From the NCBI RefSeq assembly GCF_905404315.1, contig NC_066283.1:7130001-7194000 (forward strand): a DNA stretch of 64,000 bases. The letters run 5' to 3'. This document shows positions 22,004 through 32,545 of the stretch, one piece after another. Made by a program: the position numbers and the translations under genes. The notes under the pieces were generated by a model. The model had not been told where the DNA came from and searched no databases. It saw only the letters and a list, made by a program, of their open reading frames with translations. This DNA is from Leptidea sinapis (taxonomy: Eukaryota; Arthropoda; Insecta; Lepidoptera; Pieridae). How positions within the stretch are numbered: the first letter of the stretch is position 1; every line of letters starts with the position of its first letter.

Positions 22004-22399
22004 AAATTTTGGACAGTTTTTCACTGAACACTTTATCTATGCGTGGCGTTGTATTCAAAGCGCAGTAAAACAATTTCAATATCTTTTGCTTTTAAGAAAT
22101 TCAATTCTTTTGTTAGTTGTTTGTCGGAGTGTGTTGTCGTAAATAGATAAAATTTAATTGCTTTCGGTTATAAAGTATCTTATGAACTACGGAACAAGTT
22201 ACAGTAAAACCCGTATAAGACGATGTCACAGGGACCCAACGAAAAACGCAAACGTAGTGTTATTATACTTACGTTATTCGCTTTGTTTCAAATAGCGTCT
22301 TAAATCATTAACAGCTGATAATGTCAGGGCATTTAACAAAATCGAAGTCGACTCATCTTCTTCATCTATATCACTTAGGCCTCTTTTTGTGTGTATTAA

Positions 22400-22557
22400 A
22401 AAGCCGTGGAATGAGCATCCTTGTGCGGTGCTTCCGGGACGATACGACATGGTAACAAAAAAAGCACGTACATCTTTCTGATTCGGCAACGCTCCTGTGA
22501 TTCCTCTGGTGTTGCAAGAGAATGTGGGCGGTGGATCCTTTTCAATAAAAAAAAATT
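22400..22557 (+). mobile_element. LINE-C 3' end fragment
   Basis: GCCGTGGAATGAGCATCCTT, GACGATACGACATGG, TTCCTCTGGTGTTGCAAGAG and terminal A run. It has small deletions and is 5'-truncated. Confidence 0.8.
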
Positions 22558-22577
22558 AGTCATCTACGTATGCATAC

Positions 22578-23277
22578 CTGTAGATTGTCTTCTAGAAGAC
22601 GGCGGTGGAACAGAATGTTGATGAGTAGAGGATCGTCTTCTCGTAGCTGCTGTAAATACCTCAGTACCTTCCAGTTGCCTCCTCAATTTTGCAACCTCGT
22701 CTTTATAATACTCTTGCTTCTCCATCTTTTGTTTATTCTTTATTCTGGATTCACTCCCTCTTCTGCTGACCGATTCAGGATCAAAATTGAAATGAGTTTC
22801 ATATTTTGTTTGATTAATCTTCGGACTTTTTGGAGGTTCCATCTTTTCAAAGATTTGTTTGGAATTTGAGGGTCCACTTGCTTGTTGGCCGTTATGGTTT
22901 CTATTGCGGGGTTTGTCAGACTTTTTGATATGGTTGTGGTGGGGCTCTGGCAGGGGCACGTCGAAGACAAATCTAGCAGGACCAGGTCTGGGGGATTCTA
23001 ACGTATCGGTTGCAGACTGGGGTATGGCATAAGAAGGTGGTTCAAACTCGCAGCTATTCTGGGCGCGATGATAGTGTGGTGGGGCAGTGCTGGGTGGATT
23101 AGGATTAGTCGCTGGGGTGTCGACGTCGATGAGGTTGGCCGGGGGAGGGTCGGGAGGATCTGGCTCGGCGTCCATGGAATCATCTGTGCCGGTGATAGAG
23201 GTGAGCGCTGTGGCCGCAGAGTCCGTGCTGGTGTTGATGGTCTTGTCTGATGTGGTGCTGCTACCCATCACGACAAC
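22578..23277 (-). CDS. Coding exon (first seen) of the minus-strand gene, Ser/Pro-rich with a basic coiled-coil-like segment
   Basis: A 700-nt exon. On the minus strand it follows the acceptor TTTGTGCGCAG and ends ...CAATCTACAG before the donor GTATGC. The frame is open over all ~233 codons. An ATG at 23268-23266 in fair context (GTGATGG) could start the protein. If it is internal, three residues precede it. In order: a Ser/Thr/Asp-rich start (MGSSTTSDK), a Pro-rich stretch (~30-80), a His/Asn-rich stretch (~110-135), a charged, probably helical segment (~170-205, KNKQKMEKQEYYKDEVAK), then a Ser/Arg-rich end with RRRSS and RRGS motifs suited to basophilic kinases. It has low sequence complexity and no enzyme motif. 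It is probably a scaffold or the regulatory N-terminus of a larger protein. Function unknown. Confidence 0.7.
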
Positions 23278-23337
23278 CTGCGCACAAACAGATTGTGTTC
23301 ACCTTGATAATTTTATTTAACATTTTTATGTTTTTAT

Positions 23338-23535
23338 ATGAAAGAGACGGACAAACGAGCGTTCGCCACCACCGCCCACATTCTCTTGCAACGCCAGAGG
23401 AAACAGAGGAGCGTGTCCGGCCTTTAAAGAAGGTGTACGAGCTTGTTGAAGGTACCTATGTCTTATCGTCACAGACACACCTCACCAGGAGGCTTATTCC
23501 ACAGCTTTGTTGTACGTGGAAGTAAAGAACTTTGT
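23338..23535 (-). mobile_element. LINE-C 3' fragment, rearranged
   Basis: The reverse complement covers the last ~60 codons and the 3' end of LINE-C (GACGGACAAACGAGCG, CACCGCCCACATTCTCTTGC). It diverges near 23465 (TATCGTCACAGACACACCTC), where part of the body is lost. Confidence 0.75.
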
Positions 23536-23739
23536 ATGATGATAACTGCGAGGTGAAAATTCTCAATTTTTAGTTTTAATGCAAATTGTAAATTACACCT
23601 ATTATCATTGCATCGGAATTGATTGACTGACCATATAAACTTTCAATCTCACAATTTTTGCTGCATCGTGGCGGATAAAATATTTGAACATTATAAGTAT
23701 ATCCTAATACAATTTATTTAATTATTAGTAATTTAGCGC

Positions 23740-24256
23740 AAATCCACAATTCGCTGGAAAAAAGGGCTATTCGTGCAATTTATAATCTAGGTCCTAAAGA
23801 ATCATTGAGAGCAAAATTTAAAGAAATTAACATCATAACTGTTGCTTCTCAATATATTCTCGATAATGTTATGTATGTACATAGACACATTAGGGAATTT
23901 GCTAGAAAATGGTATAATCATAATGATAGACATGAACTTATTATGCCTACTACACCGCTAGGTCAAGTTAGTAAGAATTTTGTGGGGTGATGTATATGCT
24001 TTTACATAATATCCCACCAAAACAAATGTATTACGAAATTCAAAAGAATTGTTGAAAAAGTTTATGTGGTAAAGGTTACTAAAGCATAAATGACTTTCTT
24101 AATGATACCACTGATTGCGAATGGAGCGACCGCCCTCAGGCTATTAATTAATAAGTTTTGTTGTACGATTTTACATTGTTACCATAATTCTATGAATATA
24201 AAAGAATCCGGCTGAGTTTCTTGCGCCTGTTCTTCTCAGGTCTGAGCCATACTTTT
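23740..24256 (+). mobile_element. LINE-Z 3' end (C-terminal RT region and UTR)
   Basis: The frame at 23760-23990 encodes EKRAIRAIYNLGPKESLRAK, FKEINIITVASQYILDNVMY and VHRHIREFARKW, clearly homologous to 47845-47985 of the LINE-Z copy. The following broken frame gives the CICF...IP..NK...FK block. The 3' UTR (CTGAGTTTCTTGCGCCTG, TTCTCAGGTCTGAG) is interrupted at 24257 by another repeat and resumes at 24811. Confidence 0.75.
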
Positions 24257-24810
24257 TAACCGACTTTAAAAAAGGAGGAGGATCTCCAATGGTATGTATT
24301 TTTATGTTTCTTACCTCAGAACTTTCGGATGGGTGAACTGATTTTGATAATTCTTGTTCTATTTGAAAGATGGTGCTTTCCGTATGGCCCCATTGCAGTT
24401 TGCAATTGGTCTGACAATGGTATCCATGAGAAAACCATAAAAGTCGTAATATTTGCTATAAGTATGTGCGCGATAAATGGACTCAAATTGCGCCAACCGG
24501 TTTCTATGATTATTTTTTTATTGGATCTTCAAAGATAGTTTGGTTAGATTCTGACTATGGGATCCATGGCAAAGTAACGGAACTCTTCAATTCTTAGGAC
24601 AAAAAATACCAACACTCGGCCGAATCTTTTTTATTCTATTCGTATATTTCAGTCACCTACCGTAATGTCGTAGTCGAATATGATGATCAATGGAACTCCT
24701 TAACGACTTACAGTAAGGGTGGATAATAAGATTATATAAAATACCCTATTATTTTTATATCTATTGTTTTGGAATAGCTTTTTTTGGAGTTGGCTGTTTT
24801 TTTTAATTTT
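24257..24810 (+). repeat. AACCGACTTC-type repeat, near-complete, nested in LINE-Z
   Basis: Left end TTAACCGACTTTAAAAAAGG, right end near GGAGTTGGCTGTTTTTT, approximately inverted. It splits a LINE-Z 3' UTR whose two parts (to GGTCTGAGCCATACTTTT and from GGGTGGTAGTTTTCGAC) are contiguous at 29010-29050. It is therefore a mobile insertion younger than that LINE copy. Confidence 0.65.
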
Positions 24811-24905
24811 TTTTTCGATTGGGTGGTAGTTTTCGACTTTCAACTAATATCAAATTCATATCCTATTTTGAATAAAAATATCTGAATTTGAACTTGAATT
24901 CAAAT
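24811..24905 (+). mobile_element. LINE-Z 3' terminus (after insertion)
   Basis: GGGTGGTAGTTTTCGACTTT, TATCCTATTTTGAATAAAAA, TGAATTTGAACTTGAATT. This is the canonical A/T-rich end of this LINE. Confidence 0.7.
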
Positions 24906-25014
24906 GTTGTAATCTTAAGTGTTAATTCTACAAAAACTAAAATTTAACAAACGATATTCGTATGTTTTTATGTAAGATATACATCATAGTTTTGATCACC
25001 GTTGCCTACTTGTA

Positions 25015-25062
25015 ACATCTGAGGAATCGCAAGAGGAGCGTATCCGACCTAAAAAAGCATCT
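25015..25062 (-). mobile_element. LINE-C scrap
   Basis: GAGGAATCGCAAGAGGAGCG matches the reverse complement of LINE-C near its stop codon. Confidence 0.45.
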
Positions 25063-26061
25063 AAGAAACTGACGTAATAATAAGAATTCGTAAAACCGAA
25101 TACGTGATATTTGATACGTGGCGGGCCAGGATCGAAGTATTGCGTCATCGATACTATTTAATCTTACTAATTTTCAGATAAATTTGTAAGAATTTCCACA
25201 CAAAAGAGACCAAATCTTCATTATGCGTTCCAGTAAAGACTAATTGAAGTGCTTTTCAATAAATTTCAACGTCCCTTTTTATATTAGCATACTATATTAA
25301 AGGTAGAAGATCCCTTTATATTATGGATGGATGATGGCTCGGTTCTGTTAATGTTTTATGCAAAATTTTATCAGCCATGAAGGACAAAGGTGGGACTCAC
25401 TTGATGGTTCGCGAAATACTACAAAAGTGGATGACAAATGAAGATGTAAATGAATAGAAAATTTATTTTCTTCTGGAAATTTTTATGTGATATGAACCGA
25501 TCGAAATTAAACTTCAGAGAAAGCCGCATTAAAACTGGCTTAGCCGTTTCTGAGATAAGCCCGCGCAAATAAACAGAAAAAGAAATAAAAGTATAAATAA
25601 AACTTTTTTGGCTTCAGTATACAGCAACAATTACTTTTTTTTTAATTCTCTTTAATATCCGATTTCAAGATTTAATGTTATTGTCCAGCCCATCGCCAAG
25701 ATTTTTTCTGAATAACGTAAAATAATTATCTTTACTTTAATGCGCTTACAGTTTTAGAACTTACAAGGAATCACTTGAGTTCGGTAACAGTAAGCTGCTT
25801 GTGACACGCCATTTTAGTTGTTGTATTAAGCACGGTCCTAAGAGAGGTTGCATATTGTATGAGCTGAGTGGTCGTAGTTCTAATGTACATGTTGACACAA
25901 GCTGGGGTGCTCGAGGGTCTGTGTAGCGTTGCGGCTTTTAGTTACTTTTAAAACTTTCTCAAAATATAATCGGATGTTTTTATGATAAAAATGTAGAGAC
26001 TTTTAGTATTGTTGATGTGAAACACACACAATATTATAGACAGGAATATCTCTAACGGAGA
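25063..26061. other. Intergenic or intronic DNA, nothing firm
   Basis: 25480-25600 (GAAGAAA..AGCCGTTTCTGAGATAAG..GCGCAAATAAACAGA) resembles Helitron interior, as at 5875-5930. No exon recognised. Confidence 0.35.
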
Positions 26062-26368
26062 TTTTTTTATGAAAATAAGGGACGATACGAGCAGGACATT
26101 CAGTTGATGGTAATTGATGCGCCTTACAATGCAGTGCCGCTTAGAAGTCTTGAAAAACCCAAAAATTCTGAGCGGCACTACAATTATTGCGCTCGTCACC
26201 TTGAGACATAAGATGGTAAGTCTCATTTGCCCAGTAATTTCATTAGCTATGGCGCCCTTCTGACTGAAACACAGTAATGCTTACACATTACTGCTTCACG
26301 GTAGAAATAGGCGCCGTTTTGGTACCAATTATCTAGCCGGCTTTCTGTGCAAAGCAGCCTCCCACTGG
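26062..26368 (-). mobile_element. Family A SINE-like retroposon, full-length copy
   Basis: TTTTTTTATGAAAATAAGGG at the left and GCAGCCTCCCACTGG at the right. The hairpin arms GTGCCGCT..AG and CTGAGCGGCAC are still recognisable. Confidence 0.8.
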
Positions 26369-26515
26369 AGATACTTTACAAGATAGAAAAGGTAAGCGAT
26401 TCTATGGTTTCGGATGCGACGCAATTATCTATTATGTTTTCTTGTAATTTTGTTATGGCAAATTATAGTGCAGACGATTACTGTAAAAAAACAAAGAGAT
26501 ATGTTCTTGTTTTTA

Positions 26516-26575
26516 AGTTTAGTTTAGTAGTAGTTAAGTGTTTTTAAGTTTAGTTTAGTAGTTATTTGTTGTAAG
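26516..26575. repeat. Short tandem duplication
   Basis: TTTTAAGTTTAGTTTAGTAG is repeated at 26511 and 26543. Two units of about 30 bp. Confidence 0.7.
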
Positions 26576-27211
26576 TTTAATAAGTATAATAATACTGTAA
26601 ATCAGGCGATGTGTCGCCCTTGAGGTTCACGTGTCACGCGGGGGTCACAGAAGATCAGCGTTGCAACACACTTGTGTTGAAACACATGCTGAGTTTTCAT
26701 ATTTGTATATTTGGACGTTATTTCAGAAAAACGTTCCAAACCACAATCATGTCGAAATTGAGTTAAAAACACAAAACTGGTCACGTGGTTTATATTAACG
26801 GACTGACAAAAAATGGCAGCCCTACTGTCACTCTTTAAATGACATTATGACTTAGTAGCCGAACCTACATGTATGAGATACACTAATATTTATTAAACTT
26901 TAAAGACGAATTCCTTAAAATGCTATGTTTGTGGCTTGGAACGTTTTTCAGGATGTACGCCCATTTATTATTGCTTCATTTTGTTAATTGTGTGAGTTGA
27001 AATAAATGTTTTTTTTTTCTTTCAGATACCATAGACAACAGACGCATTGTCATCTGAGTGGTCAATTAAGGCCAGTTGTCACTTGCGCCTCTTAATATAA
27101 CAAAATTGTCACCGAGCAACACAGATCGCACGCAAATCGCAGAACGTAATATACGCATAATATTATAAAAGTAAATTGAGATTTCATCAGTGGTCAACGA
27201 TCTAATCGCCT

Positions 27212-27350
27212 CGCATTAAGTTCTCGGTGTAACGCCCCGCATAATCCTATCCTACACACGCCGAGAGGAAGTAACACGTACTTCAGAACCAGGAGTTCCT
27301 AGAGGTAGCGGGGGCCCCCAGCTGCAGACCATCGGGCCTCGGATTCTAAG
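27212..27350 (+). CDS. Possible orphan exon (plus strand)
   Basis: A GC-rich island in AT-rich DNA. The plus frame after a TAA reads through YTRREEVTRTSEPGVPRGSG then GPQLQTIGPRIL and reaches a plausible donor (CTAAG then GTACAT at 27351). The amino acid composition looks protein-like, and the island stands out as the true exons in this window do. No acceptor with a good pyrimidine tract is obvious (a weak one lies near 27221), no adjoining exon is found, and the minus frame is also open. I do not recognise the protein. It may be an exon of an unlinked plus-strand gene or a decayed repeat. Confidence 0.25.
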
Positions 27351-27696
27351 GTACATCGGCCTATTATTTAGCCATAACTGATTTGCAATTTTAGAAATAT
27401 CATGTTTTCCAACGCACGCGCTAATAATAGTTACTATATTAACTGAAAATTTTGATTGACAGGTCGTAAACAATCAGCTACGGTTGACGTGAGTGCACAC
27501 ATTGACAAATTAAAATTGGTCTCAAATTATTGGGATGTCAGATTGTCTATATGTTAGTATACTCTAAGTCTTTCGAGAAATATTAAAGCGCACTTGAACA
27601 GTAAAATCAACCAGTAACCATCACGGAAAATTCTACATCGCTCTCTCATGTGGTCAGGCACTATAGATAGAATACATTTATTTGTTTTTATTAATT

Positions 27697-28009
27697 ACCA
27701 GTGGGAGGCTCCTTTGCACAGGATGCCAGCTAGATTATGGATACCACAACGGCGCCTTTTTCTGCTGTGAAACAGTAATGTGTTAGCATTACTGTCTGTC
27801 ACTATGAAAGACGCCGTAGCTAGTAAAATTACTGGGCAAATGAGACTTAACATGTTATCTCTCAAGGTGACGAGCGCAATGTAGTGCCGATCAGAATTTT
27901 TGGGTTTTTCAAGAATCCTGAACGGCACTGGATTGTAATGGGCAGTACGTGTTAATTACCATCAGCTGAACGTCCTTCTCGTCTCGTCCCGTATTATCAT
28001 AAAGAAAAA
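27697..28009 (+). mobile_element. Family A SINE-like retroposon, full-length copy
   Basis: ACCAGTGGGAGGCTCCTTTG to CGTCTCGTCCCGTATTATCA plus A-rich end. Typical copy with point differences in hairpin 1. Confidence 0.85.
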
Positions 28010-28479
28010 CGGTAATGAAAAGCTTGGAAATAACTAGATAAATAAATACGATTTTGTATATCTTCTATAACACATATACCAACTTAAAAGGCCGGTACAA
28101 CTCTTGTGACTCTACTGGTTATACGTGCATTGCTCAAAATAGAAGTTAGTTCTAAAGTCAATTAGTTCTAAAATCATTTTCGACATTTTATTCGATTCGG
28201 CGCTATTTTTTAGAAATCTATAATCATCCAAATGTTATGAGATGCCTTAAGCATTAATTTTGCTAAGATATGTCTCGTGAGTTCAACTCTGGAACGAGAC
28301 TTCGGCGGTTCAACATCTCCTGAGTATACCTCGTGTAGAGGCAAACACCGAAGCTTTGGATGTAACTGGGGTCATAAATCGTTTGCTGTTAAATAAATCG
28401 CTTGAAAAATGTTCCACTGCTGTTTGAGCTGATTCCAGCAACTAAAATTCTACAACGAAAAACTTCAAAAGCGTTCTCT

Positions 28480-28600
28480 ATCTAAATGTTTGGCGTTCCT
28501 TCACAACGCGGATTTCAATTTACTTTCTTTCACGTTTAATCAAATGATGTAACGTATTCCTTCATTTTATTTCGGCGATGATACGATCATCTTGACTGAC
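28480..28600 (+). mobile_element. Degraded LINE-C related fragment
   Basis: The broken frame VWRS..T.ISIYFLS..IK, then F..AMIRSS, parallels the LINE-C VWRSSTVRFSRSFLP...FPGRYD segment. An older scrap (GGCCGGTACAACTCTTGTGA) lies at 28088-28125. Confidence 0.45.
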
Positions 28601-28624
28601 TTGACTTGATCAAAATGTAATGTA

Positions 28625-29100
28625 TATTCATAGGTACACAAATGAATTTTGCTAGAAACTGTCAAAATCATATTGTTAACATCATGAATAGACATAAACT
28701 TATAATGCCTGCTACTCGGCTAAGTCGAGTTAGTAGGTCTTTTCTGGGGCGATGTATATGTTTTTAAAACAAGATCCCAGACAATGTTCAAAACAAAAGT
28801 ATTACGATATTCAAAATAATTGTTATAAAAAGTTTGTGTGGTTAATGATAATACAACATAAATGACTTTCTTAATGATGCCACAGATTGGGAATGGAGCG
28901 ACCGCCCTCAGGTTATTAAATAATAAGTTTAATTGTACAATATTACTTTATGAGTATATTTTTTGATGTAAAATAGCCCGCTGAGTTTGTTGCGCCCATT
29001 CTTCTCAGGTCTGAGGCATTCTTTTTGGAATGGGTGGTAGTTTTTGGCTTTCAATAAGTGATGTCATTATCCTATTATGAAAAAAAAAATGAATTTAAAT
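28625..29100 (+). mobile_element. LINE-Z 3' end fragment
   Basis: The broken frame gives FARNCQNHIVNIMNRHKLIM then PATRLSRVSRSFLGRCICF, followed by the 3' UTR (TTGCGCCCATTCTTCTCAGG, GGAATGGGTGGTAG, TATCCTATTATG). It is a relative of 23740-24905, without the nested insertion. Confidence 0.7.
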
Positions 29101-29109
29101 CTTTAATCT

Positions 29110-29235
29110 CTTTAATTAAAAAAGAACGGGTATGCAAAAGATCTTGTGATTCGTTTTATGTTGTAAGTACGCATAGTCAGCGGTAATCATTTATCATCGG
29201 GTGACCCAAACCTACATTTGTCCTCATCAAACGAT
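29110..29235 (+). mobile_element. Degraded LINE-C 3' end
   Basis: CTTGTGATTCG, GCGGTAATCATTTATCATCG, GGGTGACCC...CATTTGTCCTC parallels the LINE-C 3' end. Confidence 0.5.
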
Positions 29236-30368
29236 AAACATATAGAACTAGGTTCTGGAAACCCAGCCTAGCTATCCAATACGAATATACCGCCATTATT
29301 TTTATTATGGTATGAGGAAGGACCATCATAATTTAGCCAATGTCAGGTTGCAGTTGGATACCAAGTATAGAGTATTTGTTTGGTGATGATGAATTGATAA
29401 AATTATCCAAAATATTACTAACAAAATGCAATATGAAAAGACTATAAAACTCTTATGACTAAATGTTCAAAACTATCTCATATATATTTAATTTAAATTA
29501 AATGATCGAATTACACGGGGTGAACATTTGTAAATTTAAATAAAAGTTTATTTAAATAACAGTCCGGCTACTTTCTAACTAAATCCGACACATGAAAGTG
29601 CACGTTAAGGCCAGGCTTATAAATTAGTTTTCATTCACAAACTCAATCTAAATATAAGTGATCGAGTTCTATTCGTTCCGGCACAAACTTCGAGCCTCGG
29701 CTACTCGACAACATTAATAATTCCACAGACTGATTTATTTATTGCTAGCAATTTATTTTTACTTCGCATGCTTATAAGTTGAAGCTATAAATAAGGGTAA
29801 TATTTTGTGATGGAATACTTTGCTAACAAGGGTTTGGTTCACCTGGTTTCTATTTTCTACCATCTAGCATCACTTTCAATTTATCAAAAACTATGTTTAT
29901 ACTTACGGTAGGGAAAACAGATATTTTTAGAGCAATGCCATAATACCTTTATTTAATAGGGGTTAAAGTATGAAATTCTCGTTTTATTGTAATAGGTACT
30001 TCAAATTGACATAGAACCTTCATGGTTTGAGATTTTTGACATGCCACCTATGTAGTTCTTAAAAAATGTGCAACATTCCATTATCGACTTTCGGTTGTTT
30101 TTTTATTCAGCTTAGACAAGAAAGATGGATACTTCAAAAATTCGAGTGATTTTTGAATACGAGTTCCGACGCGCCACTAACGCAGAAGAAACAGCTCGCA
30201 ATATCAATGTCGCGTTTGGAGAGGGGCTGCTAATGAGATGCGATTTTGGTTTTAGGAAGAACGAACCACGCGGAAGACCGCCCACATAGGTGAATAAAAA
30301 TGAATTGAAAGAGATGGTGGAAGGCGATTCGAGCCAAACTATCCAGAAAATTAAATTATGTATGTAGT
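29236..30368. other. Intergenic or intronic DNA, nothing recognised
   Basis: 30095-30310 contains ATGGATACTTCAAAAATTCG, CGCGTTTGGAGAGG and GCGGAAGACCGCCCAC. This is reminiscent of the N-terminus of a mariner-like transposase (helix-turn-helix and GRP/GRPP linker) but too decayed to assign. Confidence 0.35.
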
Positions 30369-30417
30369 ACCAGTGGGACGCCCCTTTACACGGATGCCGG
30401 CTAGATAATGGGTACCT
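30369..30417 (+). mobile_element. Family A 5' fragment
   Basis: ACCAGTGGGACGCCCCTTTA to GATAATGGGTACC. Only the first ~50 bp remain. Confidence 0.65.
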
Positions 30418-30479
30418 TACTTACAATACTATGACTACATAAAATTAAAACTATCATTACGTGGAAGCGAACCTAAAAT

Positions 30480-30870
30480 ACTGGCAGCATTTCCGCGTTG
30501 GATAGCTAGGCTGATCCGTTGACCGAGATAGCTGCCAGCGCTTGGGTTTCCAGTAGTCTTATTGAGGCGCGAAGATAGTATTTTGAACATTCTCCGCGCC
30601 TCTGGGCCCTACGGGCCAAGTGTCTCGACACCAAAGGGCACAAAGAGGTATGACTCACTGAGACCAACGTATTTGCGACGCTTGCCGTCTTCGGCAGTCG
30701 AAGCAGCAGCCCCAGCACCAATTGACGTAACTTGGACATGAGAAGGAGCCAGAGTGTCGACGCATGTCGCGTCCCACACCAGCGCCCTTCCATCAGGACG
30801 CTTGCCATCGCGGCGGATAATACCATTTGGCTCTAAAACAGCTGGTATATTAAGAGCGGCAAATGCCCTG
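30480..30870 (-). mobile_element. LINE-V: retroelement polyprotein C-terminal fragment
   Basis: The minus frame (30609-30870) encodes EPNGIIRRDGKRPDGRALVW, DATCVDTLAPSHVQVTSIGA, ESYLFVPFGVETLGPWGPEA. Then, in a shifted frame, it ends LAIQRGNAAS. This block is familiar to me as the C-terminal tail of reverse transcriptase-bearing retroelement proteins in insects and cnidarians. The exact clade is not decided. A second copy lies at 61228-61490. One frameshift is evident near 30600. Confidence 0.65.
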
Positions 30871-31312
30871 CGGATAATATAATATAAGTAAGTATATTGT
30901 ATTAAATATATCTTACTATTGCAACCCAAATTTACAAACGCTTACGTCTAGTTTGGGGCAGGATAATTTGTGTCAAAGTGCGTCAATATAATATTTAATT
31001 TCAACGCTTTTAACTTTTAACACTATTCATATATTCTATGCACCTCACAAACTAATTTATTATTGTATATCCCATACATAACAAATTAGTTTGTAATATT
31101 ACAGACATTGTAAAATACTATATTTGATTCAAGAGAGCGGCCGTTGGGTTTCTTTTCACAAGCTCTACTTTTTCTAAACTCACCTTTGAAGTATATCCTT
31201 TCCATTACTAATAAAATAATAAAAAAAAAAACTAAAAAACACGCTTTGGTTAAGGAGGTAATGGTTGAAATTTAAAATGAACATCTTTTCCTGCCTTATC
31301 GATGATAAATGA

Positions 31313-31400
31313 TAAAATTATAAAAATTAACAAAAATCTTATTTTGCAAATTCAAAAATGCAAAAATCTTCTTTTGCAAATTGAAAAATGGAAAAATTTT
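31313..31400. repeat. Short tandem duplication
   Basis: AAAAATCTTATTTTGCAAATT and its near-copy ATCTTCTTTTGCAAATTG follow each other with a ~32-bp period. Confidence 0.6.
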
Positions 31401-31459
31401 ATCAAATTAATGTAGGGATCGGTCCTCGATAAATCTACGAATATTGAACGAAATCTGGC

Positions 31460-31745
31460 CGTTTTTAAATCGCGCCCAAATGAGTCGGTTTCAAACAAAC
31501 AACCATACAGGTGAAGCTAATAAAAAGCGTGTAAAAAAATCATCGAAATCGGTTGGCGCGATATACGTAAGTTTGTCACGCACATACTTATAGCAAATAT
31601 AATTCATTTTTTCATGGGACCATACGGGAAGCAACAGTTTTCAAATAAAAAAAAAGAATTATTAAAAACGGTTCACCTAGTTTTGAGGCAACAAACATTG
31701 AAATTGAATTGAAAACCTAGCCCTTTTTTTAAGTAGGTTAAAATT
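31460..31745 (-). repeat. AACCGACTTC-type repeat
   Basis: Reverse orientation. The right end AAGTAGGTTAAA is the diverged AACCGACTTC terminus. The interior matches TTGTTGCCTCAAAACT, GGTGAACCG and GAAGCATC..CCCGTATGGTCCCAT of the family. Confidence 0.55.
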
Positions 31746-32110
31746 TTTTATTAACGGTATCATTATTCACCTGACCAAACTGTTTTATCATTTGCGTATT
31801 CATTCATTGTAATTCATGCTTGTCTGAGAAAATTCGTGTTATACTTAAATAGCTGGTTACATTTATCTTATTGTTAATAATTATTATGAATCAGAAGACA
31901 ACCCTTTGATGTACACCTAAATAATTATCATTCAATATCTCAATGAATAAATCCCTCCGTAGCCATTGTTAGTGAAAGGTCGAGTCTATAATTACTGTTT
32001 CAGATTTCTGCAATATTGGCTCGCTATTAAATATATTAAGGCGAAAACACATTGTGCGACTAGAGTCCACATAAACAGAGAAACAATATTACACATATAT
32101 TAACATAAGT

Positions 32111-32394
32111 TACTAGTGGAAGGCTCCTTTGCACAGGATGCCGGCTTGATTATGGGTAACACAACGGCGCCTTTTAATAATTATTGTGTTTCGGTCAGAA
32201 GGGCGGCGTAGCTAGTGAGATTACTGGGCAAATCAGACTTAACATCTAATGTCTCAAAGAGAGAGCGCAATTGTAGTGTCACTCAGAATTTTTGGCGGAA
32301 TCCTGAGCGGCACTCCATTGTTAGGGCAGGTCGTATCAAGTACCATCAGCTGAACGTCCTACTCGTCTTGTCTTGTTATAATATCAGAAAAATA
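32111..32394 (+). mobile_element. Family A SINE-like retroposon copy
   Basis: ACTAGTGGAAGGCTCCTTTG to GTCTTGTTATAATATCAGAA. Internal deletions fall in the CAGTAATG arm and near the second hairpin. Confidence 0.75.
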
Positions 32395-32545
32395 ATATGT
32401 AACTTATTCGGGTTGATACCAGCAGCCCAATTTCAGTATACAAAATGTCAATATACAAATATCCAACCGTATCATATTGACGTGCATCGTCCACAACCGT
32501 GCGTTTTGCTAGAAACTTCTGGCCTCGTACAGTCACTTTTTTATA
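32395..32545 (+). mobile_element. LINE-C related C-terminal fragment
   Basis: The frame encodes LFGLIPAAQFQYTK then YHIDVHRPQPC. It parallels LFNLIPAAEFHLRTT...HHLDVWRSS of LINE-C but is clearly a different subfamily. Confidence 0.6.

Larger units (their letters stand above)
21158..22577. other. Intron of the minus-strand gene
   Basis: A 1.42-kb intron between two phase-compatible exons. It holds a family A 3' fragment (21902-22003) and a LINE-C tail (22400-22557), both sense with respect to the plus strand and therefore antisense to the gene. Confidence 0.6.

Noticed and set aside
22740..23250. Alternative open frames on both strands over the 22578-23277 exon
   Set aside because: Only the 235-codon minus frame has matching acceptor, donor and phase with the next exon. 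The others are composition shadows.
30095..30310. mariner N-terminal remnant
   Set aside because: A few suggestive motifs only. Too decayed to list as an element.
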